Below, piece by piece: positions 1 to 7,257 of a stretch of 64,000 bases of DNA (position 1 is the stretch's first letter; every line of letters starts with the position of its first letter). Both the position numbers and the translations under genes were made by a program. Source of the stretch: Actinoplanes flavus (GTDB lineage: Bacteria > Actinomycetota > Actinomycetes > Mycobacteriales > Micromonosporaceae); NCBI RefSeq assembly GCF_017592555.1, contig NZ_JAGFNS010000007.1, positions 146,391 to 210,390 of the forward strand, written 5' to 3'. The notes beneath the pieces were generated by a model. The model was not told where the DNA came from. It did no database searches and worked only from the letters and a program-made list of their open reading frames with translations.

Positions 1-55
1 CGGGGCGCACCTGGCCGCTCGGCCGCGCGGGCGGGCCGGTCTTCGGCGGGGGGGC

Positions 56-77
56 GCGGGCCGGGTGACCGGCCCGC
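56..77 (-). terminator. GC-rich hairpin after the first membrane-protein gene
   Basis: A perfect 9-bp stem (GCGGGCCGG / CCGGCCCGC) with a GTGA loop starts directly after the stop codon of the minus-strand gene ending at 78. There is no T-tract, as is common for actinobacterial hairpin terminators. Confidence 0.5.
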
Positions 78-680
78 TCACTCCTTCTCCTGCCAGTTGC
101 CGCGGGTGTCGGCCACCACGTACATGCCGGTGCTCTTCCCGGTGGCCAGGTCGAACGTGCACAGATAGGTGCGCAGCCCCTCGGCGTCCCGATCGCTCTC
201 GGTCAGGCAGGTGACCGAGGTGAACCGGCCGACCGCGGCGGTGATCCGGCTGTCCGCGGCGAGGGTGTCCTGGAGCACCGTGGTGATCCGGTCCTCCCGG
301 TAGGCGTGGTAGGCCGGAACGGCCACGGCGAAGGTCAGCGCCGCCCAGACGGCGGCGCCGCCCAGCACCGTCAACCCGTAGGCGATCCAGTAGGGCGAGC
401 GCTCCCGGCCGTACCGGTGGGCCTGACCGGACCGCCGCAGCGCCGAGATGATGCCGAGCACGCTCAGGAAGAACGTCCAGCACACCACCGGCCGCCAGGA
501 CGGCGCCTCCGGGCGGCCCGCCGCGCGCACCTCCCCGGGGAAGCGGACGAGCAGCTGGCCGTGCTGGTGACCGGTCGGGTCGACCGGCGGGGCGGCCGGC
601 GCCGGAACGGGATCCGGCGGTCGGGCCCACGCCGGAGCGGAGGGGTACCGCCCCGGCTCCGGTGGCGTCTGGACTGTCAT
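78..680 (-). CDS. Putative membrane protein with Pro-rich N-terminus
   Basis: About 200 residues with no recognised family. The first ~70 residues are rich in Pro and Ala. Two hydrophobic stretches follow (around VVCWTFFLSVLGII and YGLTVLGGAAVWAALTFAVAV), then an outside-type C-terminal domain with two cysteines (TCLTES, TYLCTF) that could form a disulfide. This layout resembles small actinobacterial two-helix proteins with an extracytoplasmic tail. The frame is open further upstream, but the ATG at 680 is preferred because GGAAGAGG lies upstream of it and the residues before it are low-complexity Arg-rich. It is followed by the Ser/Thr kinase gene on the same strand but separated by about 100 bp. 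Confidence 0.7.
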   Translation of the reverse strand: MTVQTPPEPGRYPSAPAWARPPDPVPAPAAPPVDPTGHQHGQLLVRFPGEVRAAGRPEAPSWRPVVCWTFFLSVLGIISALRRSGQAHRYGRERSPYWIAYGLTVLGGAAVWAALTFAVAVPAYHAYREDRITTVLQDTLAADSRITAAVGRFTSVTCLTESDRDAEGLRTYLCTFDLATGKSTGMYVVADTRGNWQEKE

Positions 681-787
681 GGTGCGGCGAACCTCTTCCC
701 CTGGCGGCCGGATGCTTCTCCGGGCGCTCGGGATCATCGGCCACGGTCCGCCTGAGTTGAGGATTAGTTGTATTTCAGGTGCGGCGC

Positions 788-2269
788 TCAGCCGCCCGGG
801 TTCACCGGCGGGTCGGTGACCGGCTCCGTCGTCGGTGTCGTCGGCGCCGTGGTCGTCGGGTCGGTCGTCGGCTCGGTCGTCGGGTCGGTCGTCGGGTCCG
901 TGGGATCCGGTGACGACGACGACGCCGACGGCGAGGCCGACGACGGGCTGGCCGAACGGCTCGCCGGTGTCTTCTTCGTCTTGGTCGGCCGGGTGTTGGT
1001 CTCCGACGTCTCCACCACGGACGGGGAGTCCTCCGCGCTCGGCGGCGGCGGGAGGATCGGGTCGGCCTGGTTGCCCTGATTCTGCTTGCCGGTGCTGCCC
1101 GGGGCCGGCGGGTCGCCCTTGACCGCGAACGCCACGCCGATGCCGCCGGCCACCAGGAAGAGGGCCAGGATCGCGAACATCAGCAGACGCTGTGCCGGTG
1201 GCTGAGCCGGCTTGGCGCCCGGCCGGGAGAACGGGACCGGCGCCGGGACGGCACGCTGCATCGGCGCCGGCCGGGGCGCGGCCGGGCTGATCGGCGTGGT
1301 CGGGAACTGGCCGGTGCCCATCCGGGTGACCGGGAACTGCCCACTGCCCGACCGGGTGACCGGGAACTGCCCGCTGCCCATCCGGGCGGCCGGGCTGATC
1401 GGGGCGGCCAGCGTGGTGCCGGTGAGCCGTTTCCAGTCCATCGGCCCGGCCACGGCGAACGCCGCCTCGGCGAACTCGGCGGCGCTCTGGAACCGGTCGG
1501 CCGGCTGCTTCGCCATCGCCCGGGCGATCAGGTCGCGAACCTCGTACGGAACGTGGTCGGGCAGGGGCTCCGGATCGTCCTCCAGATGGCGCAGCGCCAC
1601 CTGGAGAGCGTTGTCGCCGTCGAACGGCGGCACACCGGCGATGCAGTGGTAGGCCACCGCTCCCAGCGCGTAGATGTCGGTGGCCGGTGTCAGATTGCCC
1701 TTGGCCACCTGCTCCGGCGCCATGTAGAGGGCGGTGCCGACGATCGCGTTGAGACCGGTGACGCTGGTCATCGCGTTCGACCGGGCCACGCCGAAGTCGA
1801 CCAGGATCACCGCGCCGGTCGGCTTCACGATCAGGTTGCCGGGCTTGACGTCGCGGTGGACGATCCCGTTCTCGTGGGCGGCGTGCAGCGCGTCGGCCGC
1901 CTGCGCCACGATCGACATGGTCTCGGCGACCCCGAGCGGGCCCTCCTTGACCCGGGCGGAGAGCGGCTCGCCCTCCACGAAGGCCATCACCAGATAGGCG
2001 ACCTTCTCCGGGCCCTCGTAGTCGCCGTCGCTCGCGTAGTCGTAGACCTCGACCACGCCCGGGTGACGGAACGCCGCCATCATCCGGGCCTCGCCGTAGA
2101 AGCGGGCGGCGAACTCCGGGTCCTCCAGCATCGCGGTGCGCAGCACCTTGACCGCGACGGTCCGGCCCAGCACGACGTCGGTGCCGCGCCAGACGTCACC
2201 CATCCCGCCGGTGGCGACGCGTTCGTCCAACCGGTAGCGGTTGTCCAGGAGGTTTCCCGCGTTGAGCAC
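788..2269 (-). CDS. Transmembrane serine/threonine protein kinase
   Basis: 493-residue PknB-type receptor kinase. The cytosolic N-terminal kinase domain spans about residues 10-270: Gly-rich loop (ATGGMGDV), Lys41 in VAVKVL, catalytic HRDVKPGN with Asp140, and DFG at 158-160. A juxtamembrane linker carries three near-identical GQFPVTR-type repeats (about 295-330). One membrane helix follows (about 365-387), then an external Ser/Thr/Pro-rich tail of repeated PTDPTTEP-like units without PASTA domains. The start is the GTG at 2269, with AAGG a few bases upstream. Such kinases sense envelope or growth signals; without PASTA repeats the ligand cannot be predicted. Confidence 0.92.
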   Translation of the reverse strand: MLNAGNLLDNRYRLDERVATGGMGDVWRGTDVVLGRTVAVKVLRTAMLEDPEFAARFYGEARMMAAFRHPGVVEVYDYASDGDYEGPEKVAYLVMAFVEGEPLSARVKEGPLGVAETMSIVAQAADALHAAHENGIVHRDVKPGNLIVKPTGAVILVDFGVARSNAMTSVTGLNAIVGTALYMAPEQVAKGNLTPATDIYALGAVAYHCIAGVPPFDGDNALQVALRHLEDDPEPLPDHVPYEVRDLIARAMAKQPADRFQSAAEFAEAAFAVAGPMDWKRLTGTTLAAPISPAARMGSGQFPVTRSGSGQFPVTRMGTGQFPTTPISPAAPRPAPMQRAVPAPVPFSRPGAKPAQPPAQRLLMFAILALFLVAGGIGVAFAVKGDPPAPGSTGKQNQGNQADPILPPPPSAEDSPSVVETSETNTRPTKTKKTPASRSASPSSASPSASSSSPDPTDPTTDPTTEPTTDPTTTAPTTPTTEPVTDPPVNPGG

Positions 2270-2375
2270 CAGCGGACCTTATCTGTAGGAGTTCAAGCCG
2301 AATGCCGCTCAACTGTACAGAGCCGTGGCCTTCTGTGGGAGGTCGGCAAGGGCCTGCGAAAACGGCCCCGCCGGG

Positions 2376-2753
2376 TCACCTCTCGTCGTACGTCGGGGTG
2401 ACCACGACCGCCGTTTCGGCCAGCTCGATCTCCTCGTTCTCGGCCTGCCGCTCCAGGGCGGCCCGCGCGGTGCCGGCCGCCACCCAGCCGACGGCGACGC
2501 CGACCAGGCCGATCGCGACGATCAGGCCCCAGGGGCGGGCCGGCCGCCGGCCGGCGAGGGCGCTCGCGGCCGCGTTGGCCCTGGCCCAGGCCTCGTCGGT
2601 GACATAGCTCACTCGGTCGCCGGCCCGCCCGGCCAGCTTCCGGCTCGTGCGCCCGGCACGGCCCGCGCTCTCCCCGGCCGTGGCCCACGCGCTCTGGAGA
2701 TGCTCCCAGGCCTCGTCGGCGGTCTTCTCGGCCTGGTTCTTCCTCGAGAACAT
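2376..2753 (-). CDS. Small membrane protein, single C-terminal helix
   Basis: 125 residues starting at MFSRKNQ. The N-terminal two thirds are Ala-rich, charged and predicted helical (AWEHLQSAWATAGESAGRAG); one hydrophobic helix follows (WGLIVAIGLVGVAVGWVAAG), then an acidic tail. Small proteins of this layout are common in Actinobacteria but their function is unknown to me. The frame begins seven codons earlier; the internal ATG at 2753 is preferred by analogy with similar proteins. It is divergent from the STAS gene at 3049. Confidence 0.7.
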   Translation of the reverse strand: MFSRKNQAEKTADEAWEHLQSAWATAGESAGRAGRTSRKLAGRAGDRVSYVTDEAWARANAAASALAGRRPARPWGLIVAIGLVGVAVGWVAAGTARAALERQAENEEIELAETAVVVTPTYDER

Positions 2754-2920
2754 CGTCTGCACCTCCGGTTGCACGGTCTTCCCGGGTGAGCTTGCCCCCG
2801 ATCAACTCTCCGCAAACGTCCGCTGTGGACGCCATCACGGTTCCAAAACGATTTGACGCGGCGCAGTAGGGTTGACCGGGTTCACACGGACCACTCAGGT
2901 GACTAACAGGTTCGGCGCCT

Positions 2921-2954
2921 AACCTTTCGGGCAGTTTCTACCGAACCTTTCGGG
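2921..2954 (+). promoter_or_regulatory. 11-bp direct repeats upstream of the STAS gene
   Basis: AACCTTTCGGG occurs exactly at 2921-2931 and again at 2944-2954, about two helical turns apart (23 bp), inside the promoter region of the STAS gene. This spacing would suit tandem binding of a regulator on one DNA face. The regulator is unknown. Confidence 0.4.
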
Positions 2955-3048
2955 AGGAGTCCTGCCGCCCTGTCCAGGGTCGGCATGGCCGCCGCCCGCG
3001 TTTGAAGGAACAACGCCCGGATCGGCCGGGTGGGTGGAGGGAAGAGGC

Positions 3049-3390
3049 GTGACGCTGTCGATAACGACGTCGACGCTGGCCGACGGCGCGGTGGAGCTCT
3101 CCCCGCGAGGCGAGATCGATGTCGAGAACGCGTACGAGATCCGTGAGGCCGTGGCGGCTCAGCTGTCCTCCGGATCCCCTGCCCGGATCGAGCTCAACAT
3201 GCGGCACGTGACCTTCATCGACTCGGTCGGCATCAGCGCCCTGGTGGCCGCGTTCCAGCTGGCCGCGGTCAGCGGGGTCAAGCTGGTGGTCACCCGGCCC
3301 AGCCGCTTCGCCCACCGGCAGCTGTGGGTCACCGGGCTGCTCGGCCTCTTCGGCAACCCGCAACCCTTCGACGAGACCGTCACCGCCTGA
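3049..3390 (+). CDS. STAS-domain anti-anti-sigma factor-like protein
   Basis: 113 residues, a single STAS domain as in SpoIIAA/RsbV-type anti-sigma factor antagonists. The phosphorylatable Ser region is visible as HVTFIDSVGISALVAAF, matching the family D-S-x-G-hydrophobic pattern. Such proteins bind a kinase-type anti-sigma factor and free a stress sigma factor when unphosphorylated. No anti-sigma kinase lies next to it, so the partner is encoded elsewhere. The start at GTG 3049 follows GGAGGGAAGAGG; an in-frame GTG at 3034 would overlap that ribosome-binding site and is disfavoured. Confidence 0.88.
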   Translation: MTLSITTSTLADGAVELSPRGEIDVENAYEIREAVAAQLSSGSPARIELNMRHVTFIDSVGISALVAAFQLAAVSGVKLVVTRPSRFAHRQLWVTGLLGLFGNPQPFDETVTA

Positions 3391-3409
3391 CGCGCGCCGT
3401 GGCGCCCGC

Positions 3410-4273
3410 TCAGAAGGCGGGCGTCTGCACCTGGATGGCGCCGACGTTGATCCGGACGTCGGCCTCCGCGGGCGCCCGGATCGGGGTGACCACGGCGAAG
3501 TTCTCGGCGAGCGCGGCCAGGTCGGTTCCGGGGTCCGGGGTCTCCTCGGCGGCCTGCACGGCGGTCCGGACGTAGCCGTCACCCGCCTCGGCGATGCTCA
3601 TCTGCACCTGGCCGAAACCCGCCAGGGTCGCCTGCCGTAGCCCACGGATGCCGTCCACGTGCAGGTCCGGGACGTTCAGGTTGAAGATCGTGCCGGGTGG
3701 GGTGTGCAGCAGCGAGGGCAGCAGGCGGACCGCGAGGTCGGCCGCGCTGCCCCAGTGGTGCTGCTCGTCGTCGAGGTGGTCGAGGGCGGCGATGGCGGCG
3801 CCGCCGCTGGCCGCGGTGGCCGCCGCCGGGGTCAGCACGTCGAGCGAGACGGCCAGGCCGTGCATCCCGGCGTGCGAGGCGGTGAGGCAGGCCCCGACCG
3901 TGCCGGAGTGCACCACCGCGGCGCCCGCGTTGGCGCCCCGGTTGATGCCGGAGAGCACGATGTCCGGCGCCGGCCCGAAGGCGTCGCGCAGCGCCAGCAG
4001 GACGATGTAGGCGGGGGAGGCGGCCACCCCGTACGCCGGGATGTTCTTGATCCCGGCGAGCTCGCGCGGCTCCGAGACGATCTTGCCATCCTTCACGACC
4101 GCGGTCATCGAGGCGCTGCTACCGCTGGACTCGCTCAGCGGCGCGGCCACCACCACGTCGTACCCGGCGTGTGCCACCGCGTGGGCCAGCCAGCGGATTC
4201 CGGGCGCCTCGATGCCGTCGTCGTTGGTGATCAGAATGCGCATTCGGGGTTGCTTGCCCGCTTGAGGGGTCAT
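3410..4273 (-). CDS. surE: SurE-family 5'/3'-nucleotidase
   Basis: SurE survival-protein family, a metal-dependent phosphatase acting on nucleoside monophosphates. The N-terminal family signature LITNDDGIEAPGIR carries the Asp-Asp metal ligands, followed by the family VVAAPLSESSGSS and LSGINRGANAG segments. The start overlaps the stop of the upstream sugar kinase gene, so translation is coupled. ATG at 4273 (four bases after GAAGG) gives 287 residues; ATG at 4276 is adjacent, and ATG at 4243 (MRILITNDDG) matches the usual family N-terminus. Its tight pairing with a kinase suggests a sugar- or nucleotide-phosphate salvage role, which is inference. Confidence 0.88.
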   Translation of the reverse strand: MTPQAGKQPRMRILITNDDGIEAPGIRWLAHAVAHAGYDVVVAAPLSESSGSSASMTAVVKDGKIVSEPRELAGIKNIPAYGVAASPAYIVLLALRDAFGPAPDIVLSGINRGANAGAAVVHSGTVGACLTASHAGMHGLAVSLDVLTPAAATAASGGAAIAALDHLDDEQHHWGSAADLAVRLLPSLLHTPPGTIFNLNVPDLHVDGIRGLRQATLAGFGQVQMSIAEAGDGYVRTAVQAAEETPDPGTDLAALAENFAVVTPIRAPAEADVRINVGAIQVQTPAF

Positions 4274-5211
4274 CATGCCTTCTCTATCGGGGTCAGCCGG
4301 ACCCGCTCGGTGAGGACCCGGACCGCGTCCACGTGCCCGGTGCCGAGCCCGTGCCGGGTGACGTTCAGCGCCCCTGCCGCCGCCCCGGTACGTACAGCCT
4401 CCTCGATGTGGCCTCCGTGGGCCAGAGTGGCGGCGACCCCGGCCGTCATCGAGTCGCCGGCGCCCCGGTGTTCGGCCGGGGTCAGCCGGGGCAGCGCCAC
4501 CGTGTAGATCTCCCCGTCGAAGAGGGCCAGCGCGCCCTCGTCGGCCCGGGAGACCAGTACCGTCTCGGCGCCGCTCTCGTGCAGCTGGATGAGGGCCTTC
4601 ACCAGCGATCCGGTGCTGCCGTCGGGCGCCATCCCGTCGGCGATCAGCTCCTCGTGGCTGATCTTGAGGACGGTGATACCGGCCTCCAGCACCGCGGCCA
4701 GGTGGCGGCTGCACAGGTCGGCGATCACTTTGCAGCCGTTCGACCGCAGATCGGCGGCGAGGCGGCCGTACACCTCGGGTTTGATCACCGAGGGATGGGC
4801 CGGGCCGCTCAGGATGGCGATTCCGGCCCGCAGGCCCTCGGCGAGCGTGAGGTTGTACAGCTCGTCCAGCTCGTGCCGGGACAGCGGCGTGCCGGGCCGC
4901 TCGGCGATCTCCTGCCGGCTGCCGCCGCGCCGGTCGTGCACGTACCAGCCGCTGCCGTGCTCGCGCATGACCAGCCGCAGGGTGACGCCGGGCAGCGCCA
5001 GCAGTGGGGCCAGGACCCGGCCCACCTCGCCGCCGGCCGCCGCACAGAGCGTCACGCGGGCCCCGAGCGACGTGATCATCCGGGTCTGCCAGATGCCCTG
5101 GCCGCCCGGATGGACGTGCAGCTCGGGCTCGTCGTGGTGTTGCTCGATGGTCACCGTCAGCTGTGGGGCCGGCGCGAAGACCATGACTCGCCCGTCACTC
5201 ATGTCTCGCAT
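4273..5211 (-). CDS. PfkB-family carbohydrate kinase
   Basis: 312-residue ribokinase/PfkB-fold sugar kinase, closest in feel to the 1-phosphofructokinase branch. Seen: the N-terminal substrate region with HPGGQGIWQTRMITSLGA, and the C-terminal PfkB signature RGAGDSMTAGVAATLA with the catalytic Asp and anion hole. Start at ATG 5211, six bases after GGAAAG. Its stop overlaps the surE start, so the two form an operon. The precise sugar cannot be read from sequence. Confidence 0.82.
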   Translation of the reverse strand: MRDMSDGRVMVFAPAPQLTVTIEQHHDEPELHVHPGGQGIWQTRMITSLGARVTLCAAAGGEVGRVLAPLLALPGVTLRLVMREHGSGWYVHDRRGGSRQEIAERPGTPLSRHELDELYNLTLAEGLRAGIAILSGPAHPSVIKPEVYGRLAADLRSNGCKVIADLCSRHLAAVLEAGITVLKISHEELIADGMAPDGSTGSLVKALIQLHESGAETVLVSRADEGALALFDGEIYTVALPRLTPAEHRGAGDSMTAGVAATLAHGGHIEEAVRTGAAAGALNVTRHGLGTGHVDAVRVLTERVRLTPIEKA

Positions 5212-5279
5212 TGTTATCTTTCCGCGCATCCGGCGTGGCGGTTCGCAAAAAGTACAGATCAGGTTTAAAGCTCGAAGGT

Positions 5280-6197
5280 TTACCAGCTGACCGGCGTGCA
5301 GTCCCGTGCCGCCCCGGCCGGTTCGACCTGCAACGTGGCGTGGTCGATGTGGAAGTCCTCGTGCAGCGCCTGGCGTGCCTCGGTGAGCACCGTGCCCAGT
5401 TCCGCCTGCGGATCCAGCCGCAGGTGCGCGGAGGCCACGTCCATGCCCTCGGTGAGCGTCCAGACGTGCAGGTCGTGCACGTCGCAGACGCCCGGCACGG
5501 CGGCCAGCCGCTCCCGGACGCGGGCCACGTCCAGGTGCTCGGGGGCGGCCTGGACCAGGATCCGGACCGCCGAGCGGCCCAGGGCGAAGGTGCGCGGCAG
5601 GATCATGAGGGCCACCAGGACGGCGACGATCGGGTCCGCGTACGCCCACCCGGTGCGCCAGATGATCAGCGCCGCCACGATGACCCCGGCCGACCCGAGC
5701 AGATCGCCGAGCACCTCCAGGTACGCCCCGCGCACCCCGATGTTCTCCTTGGCCCCCGAGCGCAGCAGCGCGAACGCCACCAGGTTCGCCAGCAGGCCGC
5801 CCACCGCGACCACCAGCATCCAGCCGGCCGGCACGTGCGGCGGATCGGTGAACCGCTGCACCGCCTGCACCAGGACGAACCCGGCCACCACGGTGAGCAG
5901 CGCCGCGTTGGCGAGCGCGGCCAGCACCTCCAGCCGGTAGAGCCCGTAGGTGCGGCCCGAGTCGGTGCCGGCCCGGTGTGCGGCGGTGATCGCGGCCAGC
6001 GTCATCGCGATCGCCAGCACGTCGGTGAACATGTGACCGGCGTCGGAGAGCAGCGCCAGCGACCCGGTGATCCCGGCCGCGACCGCCTCGACGACCATGA
6101 AGACGGTCAGCAGCCCGGCCGCCCACCAGAGGCGCCGTCGATGCCCGGCCCCGCTGGTGAGCAGGTCCCGGGTTCCGTGGTCGTGGCCGGCTCCCAT
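5280..6197 (-). CDS. Cation diffusion facilitator (CzcD-like metal exporter)
   Basis: 305 residues, six predicted membrane helices and a C-terminal cytosolic ferredoxin-like domain (HVWTLTEGMDVASAHL). This is a divalent metal/proton antiporter, probably for zinc, cobalt or cadmium. Helix II holds the metal motif HMFTD (LLSDAGHMFTDVLAIAM). In helix V the equivalent position reads EVLGD, with Glu in place of the more common His, so metal preference may differ from zinc-type CzcD. A His-Asp-His N-terminus (GAGHDHG) may be a weak metal-collecting tail. It ends 69 bp before the sugar kinase start. Confidence 0.9.
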   Translation of the reverse strand: MGAGHDHGTRDLLTSGAGHRRRLWWAAGLLTVFMVVEAVAAGITGSLALLSDAGHMFTDVLAIAMTLAAITAAHRAGTDSGRTYGLYRLEVLAALANAALLTVVAGFVLVQAVQRFTDPPHVPAGWMLVVAVGGLLANLVAFALLRSGAKENIGVRGAYLEVLGDLLGSAGVIVAALIIWRTGWAYADPIVAVLVALMILPRTFALGRSAVRILVQAAPEHLDVARVRERLAAVPGVCDVHDLHVWTLTEGMDVASAHLRLDPQAELGTVLTEARQALHEDFHIDHATLQVEPAGAARDCTPVSW

Positions 6198-6229
6198 GTC
6201 GTTTACCCTCCGTCGTCCGGCAGGCCGCC

Positions 6230-6265
6230 GCTAATGTATGCGGACATTGCTATATGTGCAAACGG
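6230..6265 (-). promoter_or_regulatory. AT-rich possible metal-sensor operator before the exporter gene
   Basis: The stretch ahead of the exporter contains ATGT-N6-ACAT and a related TATATGTGCAAAC, unusually AT-rich for this genome. Such elements upstream of exporters are often bound by ArsR/SmtB-type metal repressors. No such repressor gene is adjacent, so the assignment is weak. Confidence 0.3.
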
Positions 6266-6329
6266 TTGTGGCTCCGGTGTCGTGCGATGAGAATCTTGAT
6301 GACCCGTTCTGCATCGGAAAGGAAGTTTC

Positions 6330-7256
6330 GTGCTTCGACGTACCCTTGCGAACGTTCTCTGCCTCACCACGTGTGCCGTGACCGTAACCGCCGCACCCGC
6401 CTCGGCGGCCGTGACCAGGCCACTACCCAGCACAATCACCCTGCCGAGCGGTTTCCAGCCGGAGGGCATCGCGATCGGCGGGAAGCCCTACGCCTACTTC
6501 GGCTCCCGCGTCGACGGCGACATCTACCGCGCCGACCTGCGGACCGGAGAGGGCGCCGTGTTCAGCGAGGGCCCCGGGACCGCCTCGCTGGGCCTCAAGA
6601 TCGACGACGGCCGGCTCTTCGTGGCCGGCGGGGCGGGCGGCGACGCCCGGATCATCGACCTGCGCACCGGCCGGGTTCTCCGGTCCTACCGGCTGCAACC
6701 GGCGGGCTCGAACACGTTCATCAACGACGTGATCGTCACCGACGAGGCCGCCTGGTTCACCGACTCGCGCAACCTCGTGCTGTTCAAGGTGCCCTTCGGC
6801 CGGCACGGCAGCCTGCCCGAGACGGCCACCGCGGTCCCGCTCACCGGCGACATCGAGCTGCTGACCGGCAACAACGCCAACGGCATCAGCGAGACGCCGG
6901 ACGGCCGCGGCCTGATCATCGTGCAGTCCAACACCGGATTCCTGTTCCGGGTCTCCCCCTCCGGCGTCACGTCACGCATCGACGTCGGGGAGACGCTGCT
7001 CACCAACGGCGACGGCCTCTGGCTCCGCGGCCGCAGCCTCTACGTGGTGCGGAACCGGCTCAACCAGATCGCCGAGATCACGCTGAACCGGTCCGGGACC
7101 GCCGGAACCCTGGCGTCGGTGACCACCGACCCGGCCTTCGACGTGCCGACCACCATCGCCGAGTACCGCCAGCGCTTCTACCTGCCGAACGCCCGCTTCA
7201 CCACCCCGCCGACCCCGGAGACCACCTACGACGCGGTCTCCGTGCCGATTCCCTAG
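6330..7256 (+). CDS. Secreted SMP-30/NHL-like beta-propeller protein
   Basis: 308 residues with a clear Sec signal peptide (MLRRTLANVLCLTTCAVTVTAAPASA, cleavage after ASA). The mature part has repeated blades of the SMP-30/strictosidine-synthase-like type (FQPEGIAIGGKPYAYFGS, NANGISETPDGRGLIIVQ, LTNGDGLWLRGRSLYVV). These propellers are lactonases or sugar-binding proteins; activity cannot be assigned. Start is GTG 6330 with GGAAAGGAAG seven bases before. Converges with the HelR-like gene with only one base between stop codons. Confidence 0.85.
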   Translation: MLRRTLANVLCLTTCAVTVTAAPASAAVTRPLPSTITLPSGFQPEGIAIGGKPYAYFGSRVDGDIYRADLRTGEGAVFSEGPGTASLGLKIDDGRLFVAGGAGGDARIIDLRTGRVLRSYRLQPAGSNTFINDVIVTDEAAWFTDSRNLVLFKVPFGRHGSLPETATAVPLTGDIELLTGNNANGISETPDGRGLIIVQSNTGFLFRVSPSGVTSRIDVGETLLTNGDGLWLRGRSLYVVRNRLNQIAEITLNRSGTAGTLASVTTDPAFDVPTTIAEYRQRFYLPNARFTTPPTPETTYDAVSVPIP

Positions 7257-7257
7257 C

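Noticed and set aside
3410..4714. 434-residue SurE frame as a fusion protein
   Set aside because: Upstream part is a shadow of the sugar kinase gene; SurE family begins at MRILITNDDG or a few codons earlier.
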